DNA of 64,000 nt from Paraburkholderia youngii (GCF_013366925.1 NZ_JAALDK010000001.1:2053089-2117088), one strand, 5' to 3'; positions 27,145 to 35,299 are shown, counted from the stretch's first letter. The notes: a model not told the origin generated them from the sequence alone. Numbers and translations are program-made.

Positions 27145-27420
27145 CTACAGCGACGCCTCCTGAATCGTGCCGGTATCGATTGCGCGCTCGATCAGGCCTT
27201 CGTCGCGCGCCTTGACGATCGCATCGGCGACCAGTTTCTCCGGGTCCTCGATCTCCGCCTTCAGCGTGCCGATGAATCCGGACGCATCGAGAACCACCAG
27301 CGTCTTCGCAGAATCGGCGAGGCTGATGATCACGCGATGCGGCGTCGCCCCTTCGCCGAGACTCGCGCACAGTTGTGTCATCTTGCCGCCGATCATTTGC
27401 TCGAAGTTCTGAATCATCAT
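27145..27420 (-). CDS. Conserved small hypothetical protein
   Basis: This is a 91-residue soluble protein with no family recognised. It looks like an alternating alpha/beta domain (HRVIISLADSAKTLVVLDASGFIGTLKAEI followed by a helical C-terminus). GGGAG upstream of the double ATG supports translation. It lies 59 bases downstream of the DoxX gene on the same strand and may be co-transcribed with it. Confidence 0.6.
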   Translation of the reverse strand: MMIQNFEQMIGGKMTQLCASLGEGATPHRVIISLADSAKTLVVLDASGFIGTLKAEIEDPEKLVADAIVKARDEGLIERAIDTGTIQEASL

Positions 27421-27479
27421 CTGCTCCCTTGATTGGCGCCGACCGGAAACCCTGCTGGTAGCAGGATGCGGGCCGCGCC

Positions 27480-27914
27480 CTACAGGCCGCCGAGTCCGCT
27501 GCGCGGCGCGCGCGCGTTGTCGATGCTCAGACGCCCCGCGCCAGTGACGAACAGCAGCAGAAAACCGCCCGCGATTCCGATGTTCTTCCAGAAATGAATC
27601 ACCATGTCGTGCTGCAACGCAGGGTCGGTGATATTCCAGAAGTCGTGGCCGAGCACCGCCGTCGCGACCGTATACACCGCCATGATCAGCGCGAGCGGTC
27701 GCACCTTGAAGCCGACCACGAGCAGCAGGCCGCCGAGCACCTCGACCGCGGTTGCGATCGGCGCGGCGATCTGCACGAACGGCACGCCCTTCGAATGCAG
27801 GTAGCCGACGAAGCCCGCATAGCCCAGCAGCTTCATCACCCCGCTCCACAGGAACAGCACGGAAAGCGCAAGACGGGCGATGAAAATAATGCCGAAATCG
27901 ACGGGACGCGACAT
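27480..27914 (-). CDS. DoxX family membrane protein
   Basis: This is a 144-residue integral membrane protein with four predicted helices and the DoxX pattern ARLALSVLFLWSGVMKLLGYAGF, HSKGVPF, and VEVLGGLLLVVGFKVRPLALIMAVY. DoxX proteins are associated with thiol or respiratory redox processes, but the exact role here is unknown. AGGAG precedes the ATG at 27914. Confidence 0.85.
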   Translation of the reverse strand: MSRPVDFGIIFIARLALSVLFLWSGVMKLLGYAGFVGYLHSKGVPFVQIAAPIATAVEVLGGLLLVVGFKVRPLALIMAVYTVATAVLGHDFWNITDPALQHDMVIHFWKNIGIAGGFLLLFVTGAGRLSIDNARAPRSGLGGL

Positions 27915-28017
27915 GGGGGGACTCCTGTAATGAATAAGCAGCAGACCCGAATAGACGGGCTCAGTTCCCCGCCTCGCCCCTGAGCATATGTGCAATGGCG
28001 ACGATTTCCAAGCCCGC

Positions 28018-28425
28018 TCAGGCTGGTGGATAGGTGGCGACCTCGATCAGGTTGCCGTCCGGGTCGCGGCAATACACCGAGGTCATCTTGCCGCGCGCGC
28101 CGTCGCGCTGCACCGGCCCCGCCTCGATCGCTACGCCTTGCGCGAGCCAGTGCGCCTTGACTTCGTCCGGGCTCGCGGTGGTCACGAAGCACAGGTCCGC
28201 CGTTCCCGGCACCGCCTCGCGCGACGTGAACCAGACGACGGTATCGGCCGACGCGGGACGCAGGTTGATCTTCTGGTTGCCGTAGGTCATCGCCACGCGC
28301 ATGCCGCTGCGCGACATGAACTCGGTGCGTCGCATGCCGAGCATCCGCGCGTACCACGCCGCGCTCGCTTCGACGTCCGCGACGTTCAGAACGAGATGAT
28401 CGAGACTGACTAGCTGGAAGCTCAT
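28018..28425 (-). CDS. VOC-family (glyoxalase/dioxygenase-like) protein
   Basis: This is a 135-residue single-unit vicinal-oxygen-chelate protein. The N-terminal LDHLVLNVADVEASAAWYARMLGM carries one metal-ligand His, and the C-terminal VYCRDPDGNLIEVATY supplies the ligand Glu. The middle segment has ADLCFVTT where many members have a His, so metal binding may differ. Members include glyoxalases, fosfomycin-resistance enzymes and extradiol dioxygenases, and the substrate here is unknown. Its ATG overlaps the RbsD/FucU gene stop by four bases. Confidence 0.8.
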   Translation of the reverse strand: MSFQLVSLDHLVLNVADVEASAAWYARMLGMRRTEFMSRSGMRVAMTYGNQKINLRPASADTVVWFTSREAVPGTADLCFVTTASPDEVKAHWLAQGVAIEAGPVQRDGARGKMTSVYCRDPDGNLIEVATYPPA

Positions 28426-28892
28426 GGTTGTGCGTGCGGTGCGTCCGGCGCGAGCAACACGCCCTTCGTGAACACGAAGCAACCATAGCCGCGCTCTTCG
28501 CCTGTCGCGATCACGCAGTATGCGCGGCGCGCACGCTCGTAAAACGCGAAGCGCTCGATCGACACGAAGGGCACCTCGCGCCCCTCTCCCGCATTGACTT
28601 CGGCTTGCGCTTCGCGCTGCACCGCGGGAATCGCGTGCGGCTCGCCCACCACTTCCATGCGCGAGGCGGGATGCTCGATGAAGGTGTCGAGCGGCAGCAC
28701 CGACAGCACCGCGCGGATCGCGCGCGGCGAACTGACGCCGTCGAGGCGCAGCGGCCTGCCGAGCACGGTCTCGCGCGCGACCGCGTCGGCCGGGAAGTTG
28801 GCGTCGCAGATCACGAGCTCGTCGCCGTGGCCCATTGAGCGCAGCGCGTGCAGGATATCGGCGTTCAGCAGCGGGTCCAGATTTTTCAGCAC
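28422..28892 (-). CDS. RbsD/FucU-family sugar mutarotase
   Basis: This 156-residue protein belongs to the family that interconverts anomers of ribose or fucose. LKNLDPLLNADILHALRSMGHGDELVICDANFPA is the usual N-terminus (LxxLDPLLxxxLLxxLxxMGHGDEIVIxDANFP), including the catalytic His in GHGDE. The GTG at 28892 is chosen because AGGAG lies five bases upstream and homologues start here; an ATG 30 bases upstream lacks a good site. It is translationally coupled to the VOC gene. FucU-like is favoured over RbsD by length. Confidence 0.85.
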   Translation of the reverse strand: MLKNLDPLLNADILHALRSMGHGDELVICDANFPADAVARETVLGRPLRLDGVSSPRAIRAVLSVLPLDTFIEHPASRMEVVGEPHAIPAVQREAQAEVNAGEGREVPFVSIERFAFYERARRAYCVIATGEERGYGCFVFTKGVLLAPDAPHAQP

Positions 28893-28954
28893 GGGGTCTC
28901 CTGGTCGTTCGGTTGGGAACATGCCGCGGCGGTGAAGTCGTGCGTGTCACGCAA

Positions 28955-29236
28955 TCATCCGCACGACGATCGATTGTAGCAAGCGCGTCGCGGATCTTGC
29001 GGCGCTGCGCTCGCACCGCATTGCCAGCGCAGCCATCCGACCACGGCGAGCAGCACGAGCCCCGCGCCGCCGAGCACCGGCTCGCGCCAACCGAACAGTG
29101 CGATGAACATGAACGCCCGCGCGCCGCCGAGCAGCGCAAAACTGGCGATCGCGCTCGATACCGCATCGAACGCGGCCGCGACGCGCAGCAACGCGAAATG
29201 GACTTGTGCGGGCCTGGCGGCGGCGGGGTCGCGCAT
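28955..29236 (-). CDS. Small hypothetical membrane protein
   Basis: This is a 93-residue protein with two predicted membrane helices (about 28-48 ASFALLGGARAFMFIALFGW and 53-68 VLGGAGLVLLAVVGWL). GGAG six bases before the ATG supports translation. It begins 22 bases after the NTF2-like gene, so it is probably in the same transcript. No family recognised. Confidence 0.5.
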   Translation of the reverse strand: MRDPAAARPAQVHFALLRVAAAFDAVSSAIASFALLGGARAFMFIALFGWREPVLGGAGLVLLAVVGWLRWQCGASAAPQDPRRACYNRSSCG

Positions 29237-29258
29237 GATCGTCTCCGTGAAAAGCGCC

Positions 29259-29627
29259 TCAGGCGGCGCCGGGGGTTTCGTCGAGGAAACCGGTGACCGC
29301 TAGCAAGCGTCCATGCGCGTCCACCACGCCGAAGTCCGAGCCCTTCACGATCGCCTCGCCGGCGGGCGTCGTCAGTGCCCACGAGAAGCGCAGACGATTC
29401 GCGAAGCCGTCGACGTCGGTCGTGCGGCGAAACGTGTGATGCGGAAAACGCTCGTGCACCGCGCGGATCATCGCGTCGATGCCATCGTGGCCCGCCCCCG
29501 CCAGCAGCGGGTCGCGATAGTCGGCGTCGGCGCTCCACGTGGCCGCGATCAACTCGCGACGACGCGCGCCATCGGTTTCGTTCCAGGTATCGAAATAACG
29601 GTCGATCAGATCGGTATGTGCATTCAT
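29259..29627 (-). CDS. NTF2-like/SnoaL-type protein
   Basis: This is a 122-residue alpha+beta-barrel protein of the nuclear-transport-factor-2 superfamily: LIDRYFDTWNETDGARRRELIAATW, then SADADYRDPLLAGAGHDGIDAMIRAV, and a C-terminal beta stretch LRFSWALTTPAGEAIVKGSDFGVVD. Such proteins bind small hydrophobic ligands or act as isomerases/cyclases; the role here is unknown. CGAGGAG precedes the ATG. A palindrome shared with the XRE regulator gene lies 100 bases upstream (29727-29745), suggesting control by that regulator. Confidence 0.8.
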   Translation of the reverse strand: MNAHTDLIDRYFDTWNETDGARRRELIAATWSADADYRDPLLAGAGHDGIDAMIRAVHERFPHHTFRRTTDVDGFANRLRFSWALTTPAGEAIVKGSDFGVVDAHGRLLAVTGFLDETPGAA

Positions 29628-29726
29628 CTCAAACTCCTCGATTGGCAGGACTGAGCACTTCGCGCGTCATACGCATCGCATGCGGCGGGCTCGGAGTGAA
29701 GATTGACGGTTCGCGTGCATTGCGTC

Positions 29727-29745
29727 GATTACGTGAGAGGTAATC
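29727..29745 (-). promoter_or_regulatory. Palindromic operator upstream of NTF2-like gene (shared with XRE regulator)
   Basis: On the minus strand it reads GATTACCTCTCACGTAATC; the arms are symmetric except for one pair. The second copy, ATTACCTCTCAGGTAAT at 30695-30711, lies just upstream of the MmyB-type XRE gene in the same orientation relative to its gene, differing at one core base. The pairing implies one regulator for both promoters. Confidence 0.7.
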
Positions 29746-29916
29746 AAGCGGATGCAGCGTCTTTCACTGTCCTTCACGCCAAATAGGCCATTCGGCCGAG
29801 TCGTCAAGAAACCTTCGCATCGCTAACCTCACGAAGCCTGCCGATGACATCGCGAGGCGGGCAATGCAATGAACAGGAGGACGGTTTGGACCGCTTTATC
29901 GAGACACTTTTTTCGC

Positions 29917-29945
29917 TTGCACGACCGTATCCTAGGGGATACAAT
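29917..29945 (+). promoter_or_regulatory. Sigma-70 promoter with embedded operator for the toxin-antitoxin operon
   Basis: TTGCAC (29917-29922) and TACAAT (29940-29945) are spaced exactly 17 bases. The palindrome GTATCC-TAGG-GGATAC (29927-29942) fills the spacer and overlaps the -10 element, a typical arrangement for autorepression by an antitoxin or toxin-antitoxin complex. Confidence 0.75.
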
Positions 29946-29969
29946 CATCCGCAGATCGAAACACCGCGC

Positions 29970-30275
29970 GTGTACACGATCAACTGCACCGAGGAGTTCG
30001 ATCGTTGGCTTCACGGCCTCACCGACCTCAAGGCGAAGGCGCAAATTCTCGTGCGAATCCGGCGCGCGGAGCGCGGGCTTTTCGGCGACGCGAAGTTGCT
30101 GGAAAACGGCGTGTTCGAGATGCGCATCGATTGCGGCCCGGGTTACAGGGTCTACTACGCGCGCGAGGGGCGCATGATGTATCTGCTGCTGTGCGGGGGT
30201 AACAAGTCCACGCAGCAGGCCGATATCAGGCATGCCGGAACAATGTGGGCAACCATCAGAAAGGAACGGTCATGA
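29970..30275 (+). CDS. RelE/HigB-type toxin (phage-derived Gp49-like family)
   Basis: This is a 101-residue type II toxin of the RelE/ParE superfamily, predicted to be a ribosome-associated mRNA interferase. The layout is FDRWLHGLTDLKAKAQILVRIRRAERG, then NGVFEMRIDCGPGYRVYYAREG and MYLLLCGGNKSTQQADI, matching the putative addiction-module killer family. The GTG at 29970 is chosen because the protein then has the family length and lies about 25 bases past the -10 box; upstream codons lie in the promoter. The toxin precedes the antitoxin, as in higBA, with a four-base overlap. Confidence 0.85.
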   Translation: MYTINCTEEFDRWLHGLTDLKAKAQILVRIRRAERGLFGDAKLLENGVFEMRIDCGPGYRVYYAREGRMMYLLLCGGNKSTQQADIRHAGTMWATIRKERS

Positions 30276-30574
30276 GCAAGATCAAAACCGCACGCTTCGA
30301 CGCATCGAAGTACCTCGACAACGACGAAATGGTCGCGGCCTATCTGAACGCCGCGCTCGACCAGGGCGACTCCGATCTCCTGCTCGCCGCCATTGCGGAC
30401 ATCGCCAAAGCACGCGGCATCACGAAGATCGCCGCGGCAGCCGGCCTGGGCCGCGAAAGCCTGTACAAGACACTCGCGCCCGGCTCCAAGCCACGCATGG
30501 ACACGGTCCTCAAGCTGGCGAGTGCGATCGGCGTCAAATTCACCGCCGTGCCGCTGCGCATTGCCGCTGCCTGA
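30272..30574 (+). CDS. HigA-type antitoxin (addiction-module antidote)
   Basis: This 100-residue antitoxin has an XRE-like helix-turn-helix in the second half (ITKIAAAAGLGRESLYKTL, about residues 50-70) and the family sequence DNDEMVAAYLNAALDQGD near the N-terminus, the expected toxin-binding part. AAGGA precedes the ATG, which overlaps the toxin stop. It probably neutralises the toxin and represses the operon through the palindrome at 29927-29942. Confidence 0.87.
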   Translation: MSKIKTARFDASKYLDNDEMVAAYLNAALDQGDSDLLLAAIADIAKARGITKIAAAAGLGRESLYKTLAPGSKPRMDTVLKLASAIGVKFTAVPLRIAAA

Positions 30575-30694
30575 GCCGGGCGCGGCGCTGCCACGGTGTC
30601 GCGCGAGTTCGCGTGTGGCGGCCGAGGCCGGCGCAATCGTTGGTGTGAATCGACGGTATCGGCCGCGCGTCGCGTTGGTTGAAATTGGCGGGGC

Positions 30695-30711
30695 ATTACC
30701 TCTCAGGTAAT
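30695..30711 (+). promoter_or_regulatory. Perfect palindromic operator upstream of the MmyB-type XRE regulator
   Basis: ATTACCT-CTC-AGGTAAT is a perfect inverted repeat with seven-base arms and a three-base spacer, ending 34 bases before the regulator start. It matches the palindrome upstream of the NTF2-like gene (29727-29745). Autoregulation is the simplest reading. Confidence 0.72.
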
Positions 30712-30745
30712 CGATTGCTTGCACGCTTTGGCTATCATCGGTGGC

Positions 30746-31594
30746 ATGAACACACTCTCTATCGCACAAACGGCTCCGTCATCCCCGTCGAGAGGCACTC
30801 GGGCGGTCGGCGAACTTCTCCGCGAATGGCGGCAACGGCGGCGCAAGAGTCAGCTGCTGCTCGCCACGGAGGCCGACATTTCGACGCGCCATCTGAGCTT
30901 TGTCGAATCGGGGCGCGCGCTACCGAGCCGGGAAATGGTCATGCATCTCGCCGAGCGTCTCGACGTGCCATTGCGCGCGCGCAATGCCCTGCTCGTCGCG
31001 GCCGGCTACGCGCCGCTGTTTCGCGAACGTCCGCTCTCCGACCCGCAGCTCTCCGCCGCGCGCGAAGCCGTCGAACTGGTGCTCAAGGGACACGAGCCCT
31101 ACCCGGCCCTCGCGATCGACCGGCATTGGACCATCGTCGCGACCAACAATGCGCTTGCGCCGTTGTTGAGCGGCGCGAGTCCCGAACTGCTGAAGCCGCC
31201 GGTCAACGCGCTGCGACTGAGCCTGCATCCGCAAGGCATCGCGGCGTCGATCGTCAACTGGCATGCATGGCGCGAGCATGTGCTGGCCCGGCTGCAACGG
31301 CAGATCGACGTCAGCGGCGACGACACGCTGAGCGCCCTGCGCGACGAGTTGGCCGGCTATCCCGCGCCGCCTGATACAGACGCGTCGATGCCGGACGAGG
31401 CAGTCCTCAACCAGATCGCCGTGCCATTGCGGCTGCGCACGCCGCTTGGCGTGCTGTCGTTTTTCAGCACTACCACGGTGTTCGGCACGCCGGTTGACGT
31501 TACGCTGTCGGAACTCGCTATCGAGGCGTTCTTTCCGGCGGATCAGCAAACTGCGGCCGCGCTGCGCGAGTTTGCCGAACACCAGCGCGGCTAG
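30746..31594 (+). CDS. XRE-family regulator with MmyB-like ligand-binding domain
   Basis: This is a 282-residue regulator. The N-terminal HTH_3/31 domain (about 20-75, LLREWRQRRRKSQLLLATEADISTRHLSFVESGR) is followed by a MmyB-like PAS-type domain (about 100-275, beginning LVLKGHEPYPALAIDRHWTIVATNNAL). This architecture is common in actinobacterial and proteobacterial regulators that sense small hydrophobic molecules and control adjacent oxidoreductase or NTF2-like genes. The ATG at 30746 is preferred over a TTG upstream. Its likely targets, from the shared operator, are itself and the leftward NTF2-like gene on the other side of the toxin-antitoxin pair. Confidence 0.87.
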   Translation: MNTLSIAQTAPSSPSRGTRAVGELLREWRQRRRKSQLLLATEADISTRHLSFVESGRALPSREMVMHLAERLDVPLRARNALLVAAGYAPLFRERPLSDPQLSAAREAVELVLKGHEPYPALAIDRHWTIVATNNALAPLLSGASPELLKPPVNALRLSLHPQGIAASIVNWHAWREHVLARLQRQIDVSGDDTLSALRDELAGYPAPPDTDASMPDEAVLNQIAVPLRLRTPLGVLSFFSTTTVFGTPVDVTLSELAIEAFFPADQQTAAALREFAEHQRG

Positions 31595-31635
31595 TCCCCC
31601 GCGGGCCCGGTCCCGACTCACCACGAACAAGTGAT

Positions 31636-32172
31636 ATGTCCGTCAACGCCGACACCCTGCTCATACGCCAACTCGGACCCACCGACCGGGACGCCTATTT
31701 CCAGTTTCGTCTGCGCGGGCTGAAGGCGCACCCCGCTTCGTTCGGACAAAGCTACGACGAAGCGCTCGCGAAAGGCGCCGCGCAGCATGACGCGACGTTG
31801 CTGGGCTCGGAGGCGGAAGGCTCGTTCCTGCTCGGCGCGTATGCATCGGCGGATGCTCCGCTGATCGGCGTCGTCGGTCTGCTGCGCAACCAGGCCCACA
31901 AGGAACGGCACAAGGCGAACGTCGTCGGCATGTATGTTGCACAGGAAGCGGCTGGTCGTGGGGTCGGGCGTGCGTTGCTCAGCGAGCTGTTGACGCGCGC
32001 CGCACGCGTCGACGGCTTGCGGCAGGTGCAACTGACGGTGGGTAGCCGCAACGACGCGGCGCGCAAGCTGTATGAATCGCTCGGCTTTCGCAAATATGGA
32101 TGCGAAGTCGGCGCGTTGGACGTCGACGGCGAATTCCATGACGAGGATCTGATGGCGAGATTCCTCGCATAG
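31636..32172 (+). CDS. GNAT-family N-acetyltransferase
   Basis: This is a 178-residue acyl-CoA-dependent acetyltransferase. The acetyl-CoA pyrophosphate loop is QEAAGRGVGRALL (the RxxGxG motif), preceded by ANVVGMYV and followed by QVQLTVGSRNDAARKLYESLGFRKYG, both GNAT hallmarks. The substrate (small molecule or protein N-terminus) is not indicated. It starts 41 bases after the XRE gene and could share its transcript. Confidence 0.87.
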   Translation: MSVNADTLLIRQLGPTDRDAYFQFRLRGLKAHPASFGQSYDEALAKGAAQHDATLLGSEAEGSFLLGAYASADAPLIGVVGLLRNQAHKERHKANVVGMYVAQEAAGRGVGRALLSELLTRAARVDGLRQVQLTVGSRNDAARKLYESLGFRKYGCEVGALDVDGEFHDEDLMARFLA

Positions 32173-32913
32173 CGCCCCGGAAGCATTGACAGCGCCCCCC
32201 TGAGGCCGATTCCGGTGCCTCGGCAAGGTTGTAAATATCGGCGCCCATTGCAGCAACATATCTGTCAGGCATCCTGCACGGCTCTGGCTCCCCGTCGTGC
32301 TCGTCGGCAATGTAAGCGGCACACGTTTGCGACGGCTTTTCGGTCTCGGGGCCGAACGAATCCGCCCGTCCGCCTGCCGACCCGCACCAAGCCGTTACAA
32401 ATCCCGCCCTTTGCGCAGTTGTAACTGGGGGCGCATCTTGCCGTTACACCCCTCATCCGTCCCTCGCCCGAGGCGCAAGACGAGTATTTATTACCGTCTA
32501 TTCCATCGCTTCTATTTCCTTTCCAATTCAAAACGAATTTACCGAGCGCCGCGCGGTGGCGGATGCGTGGCGCGAACAAGTACGCTCGGTGCCCACCCAG
32601 CAAGGGTTTTCATGGATTAGAGGTGACTCTCGAAAGGCTAAAAATTCACTTGGCATCATTCATTACAACGGCGTGAAAAAGTTACCGAAAAATGATGTGG
32701 TTTTTTGAGATATTTTTTTATGAAGGGATTGATTTCTGGTTTTACCCTTCATACAATTCGTCCCAGCTGTTACGAAATGTAACGGCTTGTATCAAATGTT
32801 CGCTGTCTGTAGCAGGTAGCAACATGTAGCCGGAGGCAGCGTTTCCGGCGAGGCAGAAAAGACATAACGGCGCAAAGCCGACATAGAAATTCGGGGCTTC
32901 GGAAACAGAGAAA
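32173..32913. promoter_or_regulatory. Long AT-rich leader/promoter region upstream of flhDC
   Basis: About 740 bases without a supported gene, visibly richer in A+T than its surroundings. It contains GTTAC-GAAAT-GTAAC (32769-32783) and CAGTT-GT-AACTG (32416-32427) inverted repeats and several further TTACA/TGTAA-like words. Long regulatory leaders are known for flhDC master operons, where many global regulators bind; which ones act here cannot be told. Confidence 0.55.
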
Positions 32914-33234
32914 ATGGACCGTAGCAGCGAGACGCTGGATTCAATCCGCGAGATCAATTTGTCTTACATCATGCTCGCGCAACGCATGTTGCGCGAGGAC
33001 AAACCGGTCGGAATGTTCCGGCTGGGACTGTCGTCGGAACTGGCTGATTTGCTTGCCGGGCTGTCGCTCGCGCAAATCGTCAAACTGGCCTCTTCCGACC
33101 AGCTTTTGTGCTTCTTCCGTTTCAACGACCACGCGATGCTGTCGGCGTTGACGCAAACGACGAAGCACGCCGCAGTTGCACCGACCCACACGGCGATCCT
33201 GCTCGCAGGCCAGCCCGCCGAGCAATTTGCCTGA
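32914..33234 (+). CDS. flhD: Flagellar master regulator subunit FlhD
   Basis: This is a 106-residue FlhD protein that forms the FlhD4C2 complex activating class II flagellar promoters with sigma-70. The sequence LDSIREINLSYIMLAQRMLREDKPVGMFRLGLS and AQIVKLASSDQLLCFFRFND matches the FlhD core including the redox-active-type cysteine in LLCFFRF. It lies five bases before flhC. Downstream flagellar genes are not in this window. Confidence 0.93.
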   Translation: MDRSSETLDSIREINLSYIMLAQRMLREDKPVGMFRLGLSSELADLLAGLSLAQIVKLASSDQLLCFFRFNDHAMLSALTQTTKHAAVAPTHTAILLAGQPAEQFA

Positions 33235-33239
33235 TCGAG

Positions 33240-33818
33240 ATGACTGCAATGCTCAAGCGAAGCCTGACCGAAGATGCACAGGAAGTATTTCGCGCGATCG
33301 CACTGATCGAGCTCGGCGCCCGCATGCAGGTGCTCGAGAGCGAGCTGACGCTGTCGCGCGACCGTATGATCCGCCTGTATCGCGAGGTCAAGGGCGTATC
33401 GCCGCCCAAGGGCATGCTGCCGTTTTCGGCGGACTGGTATATGACGTGGCTCGCGAACATTCACGCGTCGCTGTTCTACAACACGTACCTGTTCCTGAAG
33501 AACGAAGCGCGCTGCTCGCATCTCGATGCGCTGACCAAGGGATATCGGTTATATCTCGAACATTGTCAGCACAGCGAAACCGAGCCGGTGCTCGATCTGA
33601 CGCGCGCGTGGACGCTCGTGCGTTTCTTCGACGCGGACATCCTGCAGCTGACCCGGTGCTGCCGCTGCACCGGCAAGTTCGTCGCGCACAAGCACGACCT
33701 GCAGCACAACGTCGTATGCGGCGCGTGCCAGCCGCCGTCGCGTGCCGGCAAGACGAAGAAGGCAGCCGCCGCGCGCCGGGAAGCGCTCGGTGCGGCGCAG
33801 GCCGCGCAGGCCGCCTGA
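33240..33818 (+). CDS. flhC: Flagellar master regulator subunit FlhC
   Basis: This 192-residue FlhC protein supplies DNA binding to the FlhD4C2 complex. Core motifs are LIELGARMQVLESELTLSRDRMIRLYREVKG and SPPKGMLPFSADWYMTW. The zinc site is intact: C140 and C143 (TRCCRC), then C160 and C163 (VVCGAC), with the same spacings as in E. coli FlhC. The ATG at 33240 is used; an in-frame ATG nine bases later (MLKRSL) is equally plausible. The C-terminus is Ala/Lys-rich. A strong terminator follows. Confidence 0.92.
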   Translation: MTAMLKRSLTEDAQEVFRAIALIELGARMQVLESELTLSRDRMIRLYREVKGVSPPKGMLPFSADWYMTWLANIHASLFYNTYLFLKNEARCSHLDALTKGYRLYLEHCQHSETEPVLDLTRAWTLVRFFDADILQLTRCCRCTGKFVAHKHDLQHNVVCGACQPPSRAGKTKKAAAARREALGAAQAAQAA

Positions 33819-33883
33819 CCGTTCGAGGCGCCCGTCGCGAGACGCGGCCAAGCCGATTCCGATTCAAACCGAAGCTCACGTGG

Positions 33884-33917
33884 ATCCGCGCAGTGATTGA
33901 ACTGCGCGGATTTTTTT
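33884..33917 (+). terminator. Rho-independent terminator of flhDC
   Basis: ATCCGCGCAG pairs with CTGCGCGGAT over an eight-base loop, followed by a run of seven T. It lies 66 bases after the flhC stop, before the convergent Nramp gene. Confidence 0.92.
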
Positions 33918-33970
33918 GCCTGCGCGCCGGGCCAACCGGCGTTCCGAATGAGTCCTCGCCGCCGGTCAGA

Positions 33971-35299
33971 TCAACCGACCAGGCCCACCGTCTGGACCAC
34001 GAGCCACAGATTCGCGGCACTAATCACAACAAACAGCGTCCACACGAGCAGACGCGTCGGCAGCGTGTTGGCGAATTCGCCCATCAGCGAACGGTCGCTC
34101 GTCATGCGGATCAGCGGATAAAGTGCGAACGGCAGTTGCAGGCTCAGCACGACCTGACTCGCGACGAGCAGTTGGCCGACCGCGCCATTGCCGAGCATCC
34201 GCACGCCGATCAGCGCCGGAATCAGCGCGAGCGCTCGGGTGATGAAGCGCCGCTGCCAGCACGGAATCTTCATCTTCAGGAAGCCTTCCATGATGACCTG
34301 CCCCGCCACCGTGCCGGTGAACGTCGAGCTTTGTCCCGACGCGAGCAGCGTGATCGCGAACAGGACCGCGGCGAAGCCGGTGCCGACGATCGGCGCTAGC
34401 AGCCGGTAGGCGTCCTCGATCTGCGTGACCTGGTCGTGGCCCGTCGCATGAAATGCGGCGGCCGCGAGAATCAGGATCGCCATGTTGATCAGCGCCGCGA
34501 GCACGAGCGATGCGATCGTGTCGATACGCGACATGCCGATCGCCGAGCGGATGCTGGCCGAATCGCGCTTCACCGCGCGGGTCTGCACGATCGACGAGTG
34601 CAGATACAGGTTATGCGGCATCACCGTGGCGCCGAGAATGCCGATCGCGAGATACATCGGCTCGCGCGAATTCAACGCCTGCCACGACGGAATCAGCCCC
34701 TGCGCGACCGACGGCCAATGCGGCCTGACGAGCGCAAGCTCGATGATGTAGCCGACGCCGATCGTCGCGATCAGGCCGAGCATGATCGCTTCGAGGTCGC
34801 GAAAATTCTTGCCCTTCAGGCCGAGCACGATCAGCGTGTCGAACGCGGTGAGCAACACGCCGGTGGTCAGCGAGCAGTTGAACAGCAGATGAAACGCAAG
34901 CGCGCCGCCGAGCACTTCGGCGAGATCGCAGGCGATGATCGACAGCTCCGCGAGCAGCCACTGCGCACGAGCGACGCCCGGCGCATAGCGCGTGCTCGAC
35001 AGTTGCGCGAGGTCGCGCCCGGTCGCGATGCCGAGCCGCATGCTCAGGCATTGCAGCGCCATCGCCGCGAGGCTCGACAGCAGCACGACGAACAGCAGAC
35101 TGTAGCCGAATCGCGAACCGGCTTCGATCGCGGTGGCCCAGTTGCCCGGGTCCATATAGCCGATCGATACCAGCAGACCGGGCCCCGCGAATTGCAGGAT
35201 CTTCTTCCAGAACGGCGAGCCCGCGGAGACGGCCACCGAACCCTGTACCTCGGCCGGGCAGAACGGCGCTGTGGCGGTTGTAGGTAGTTTGAACAGCAA
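33971..35299 (-). CDS. mntH: Nramp-family divalent metal (Mn2+/Fe2+) transporter
   Basis: This is an Nramp/MntH proton-coupled importer of about 442 residues and 11 helices. The metal-site sequence in helix 1 is GYMDPGNWATAIEAG (the DPGN motif) and the helix-6 motif is MPHNLYLHSSIVQTR (MPH), both intact. No ATG occurs at the family start position. The TTG at 35299 (LLFKLPTTATAPF) is proposed because the conserved APFCPAEVQGSVAV segment precedes the first helix; a downstream GTG is possible. It lies 58 bases after the DszC-like gene on the same strand. Confidence 0.88.
   Translation of the reverse strand: MLFKLPTTATAPFCPAEVQGSVAVSAGSPFWKKILQFAGPGLLVSIGYMDPGNWATAIEAGSRFGYSLLFVVLLSSLAAMALQCLSMRLGIATGRDLAQLSSTRYAPGVARAQWLLAELSIIACDLAEVLGGALAFHLLFNCSLTTGVLLTAFDTLIVLGLKGKNFRDLEAIMLGLIATIGVGYIIELALVRPHWPSVAQGLIPSWQALNSREPMYLAIGILGATVMPHNLYLHSSIVQTRAVKRDSASIRSAIGMSRIDTIASLVLAALINMAILILAAAAFHATGHDQVTQIEDAYRLLAPIVGTGFAAVLFAITLLASGQSSTFTGTVAGQVIMEGFLKMKIPCWQRRFITRALALIPALIGVRMLGNGAVGQLLVASQVVLSLQLPFALYPLIRMTSDRSLMGEFANTLPTRLLVWTLFVVISAANLWLVVQTVGLVG

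Larger units (their letters stand above)
29628..29969. other. Divergent intergenic region between NTF2-like gene and toxin-antitoxin operon
   Basis: About 340 bases without a convincing gene. It holds two regulatory elements listed separately: a 19-bp palindrome serving the leftward NTF2-like gene and a sigma-70 promoter with an embedded palindrome serving the rightward toxin-antitoxin pair. Confidence 0.6.
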
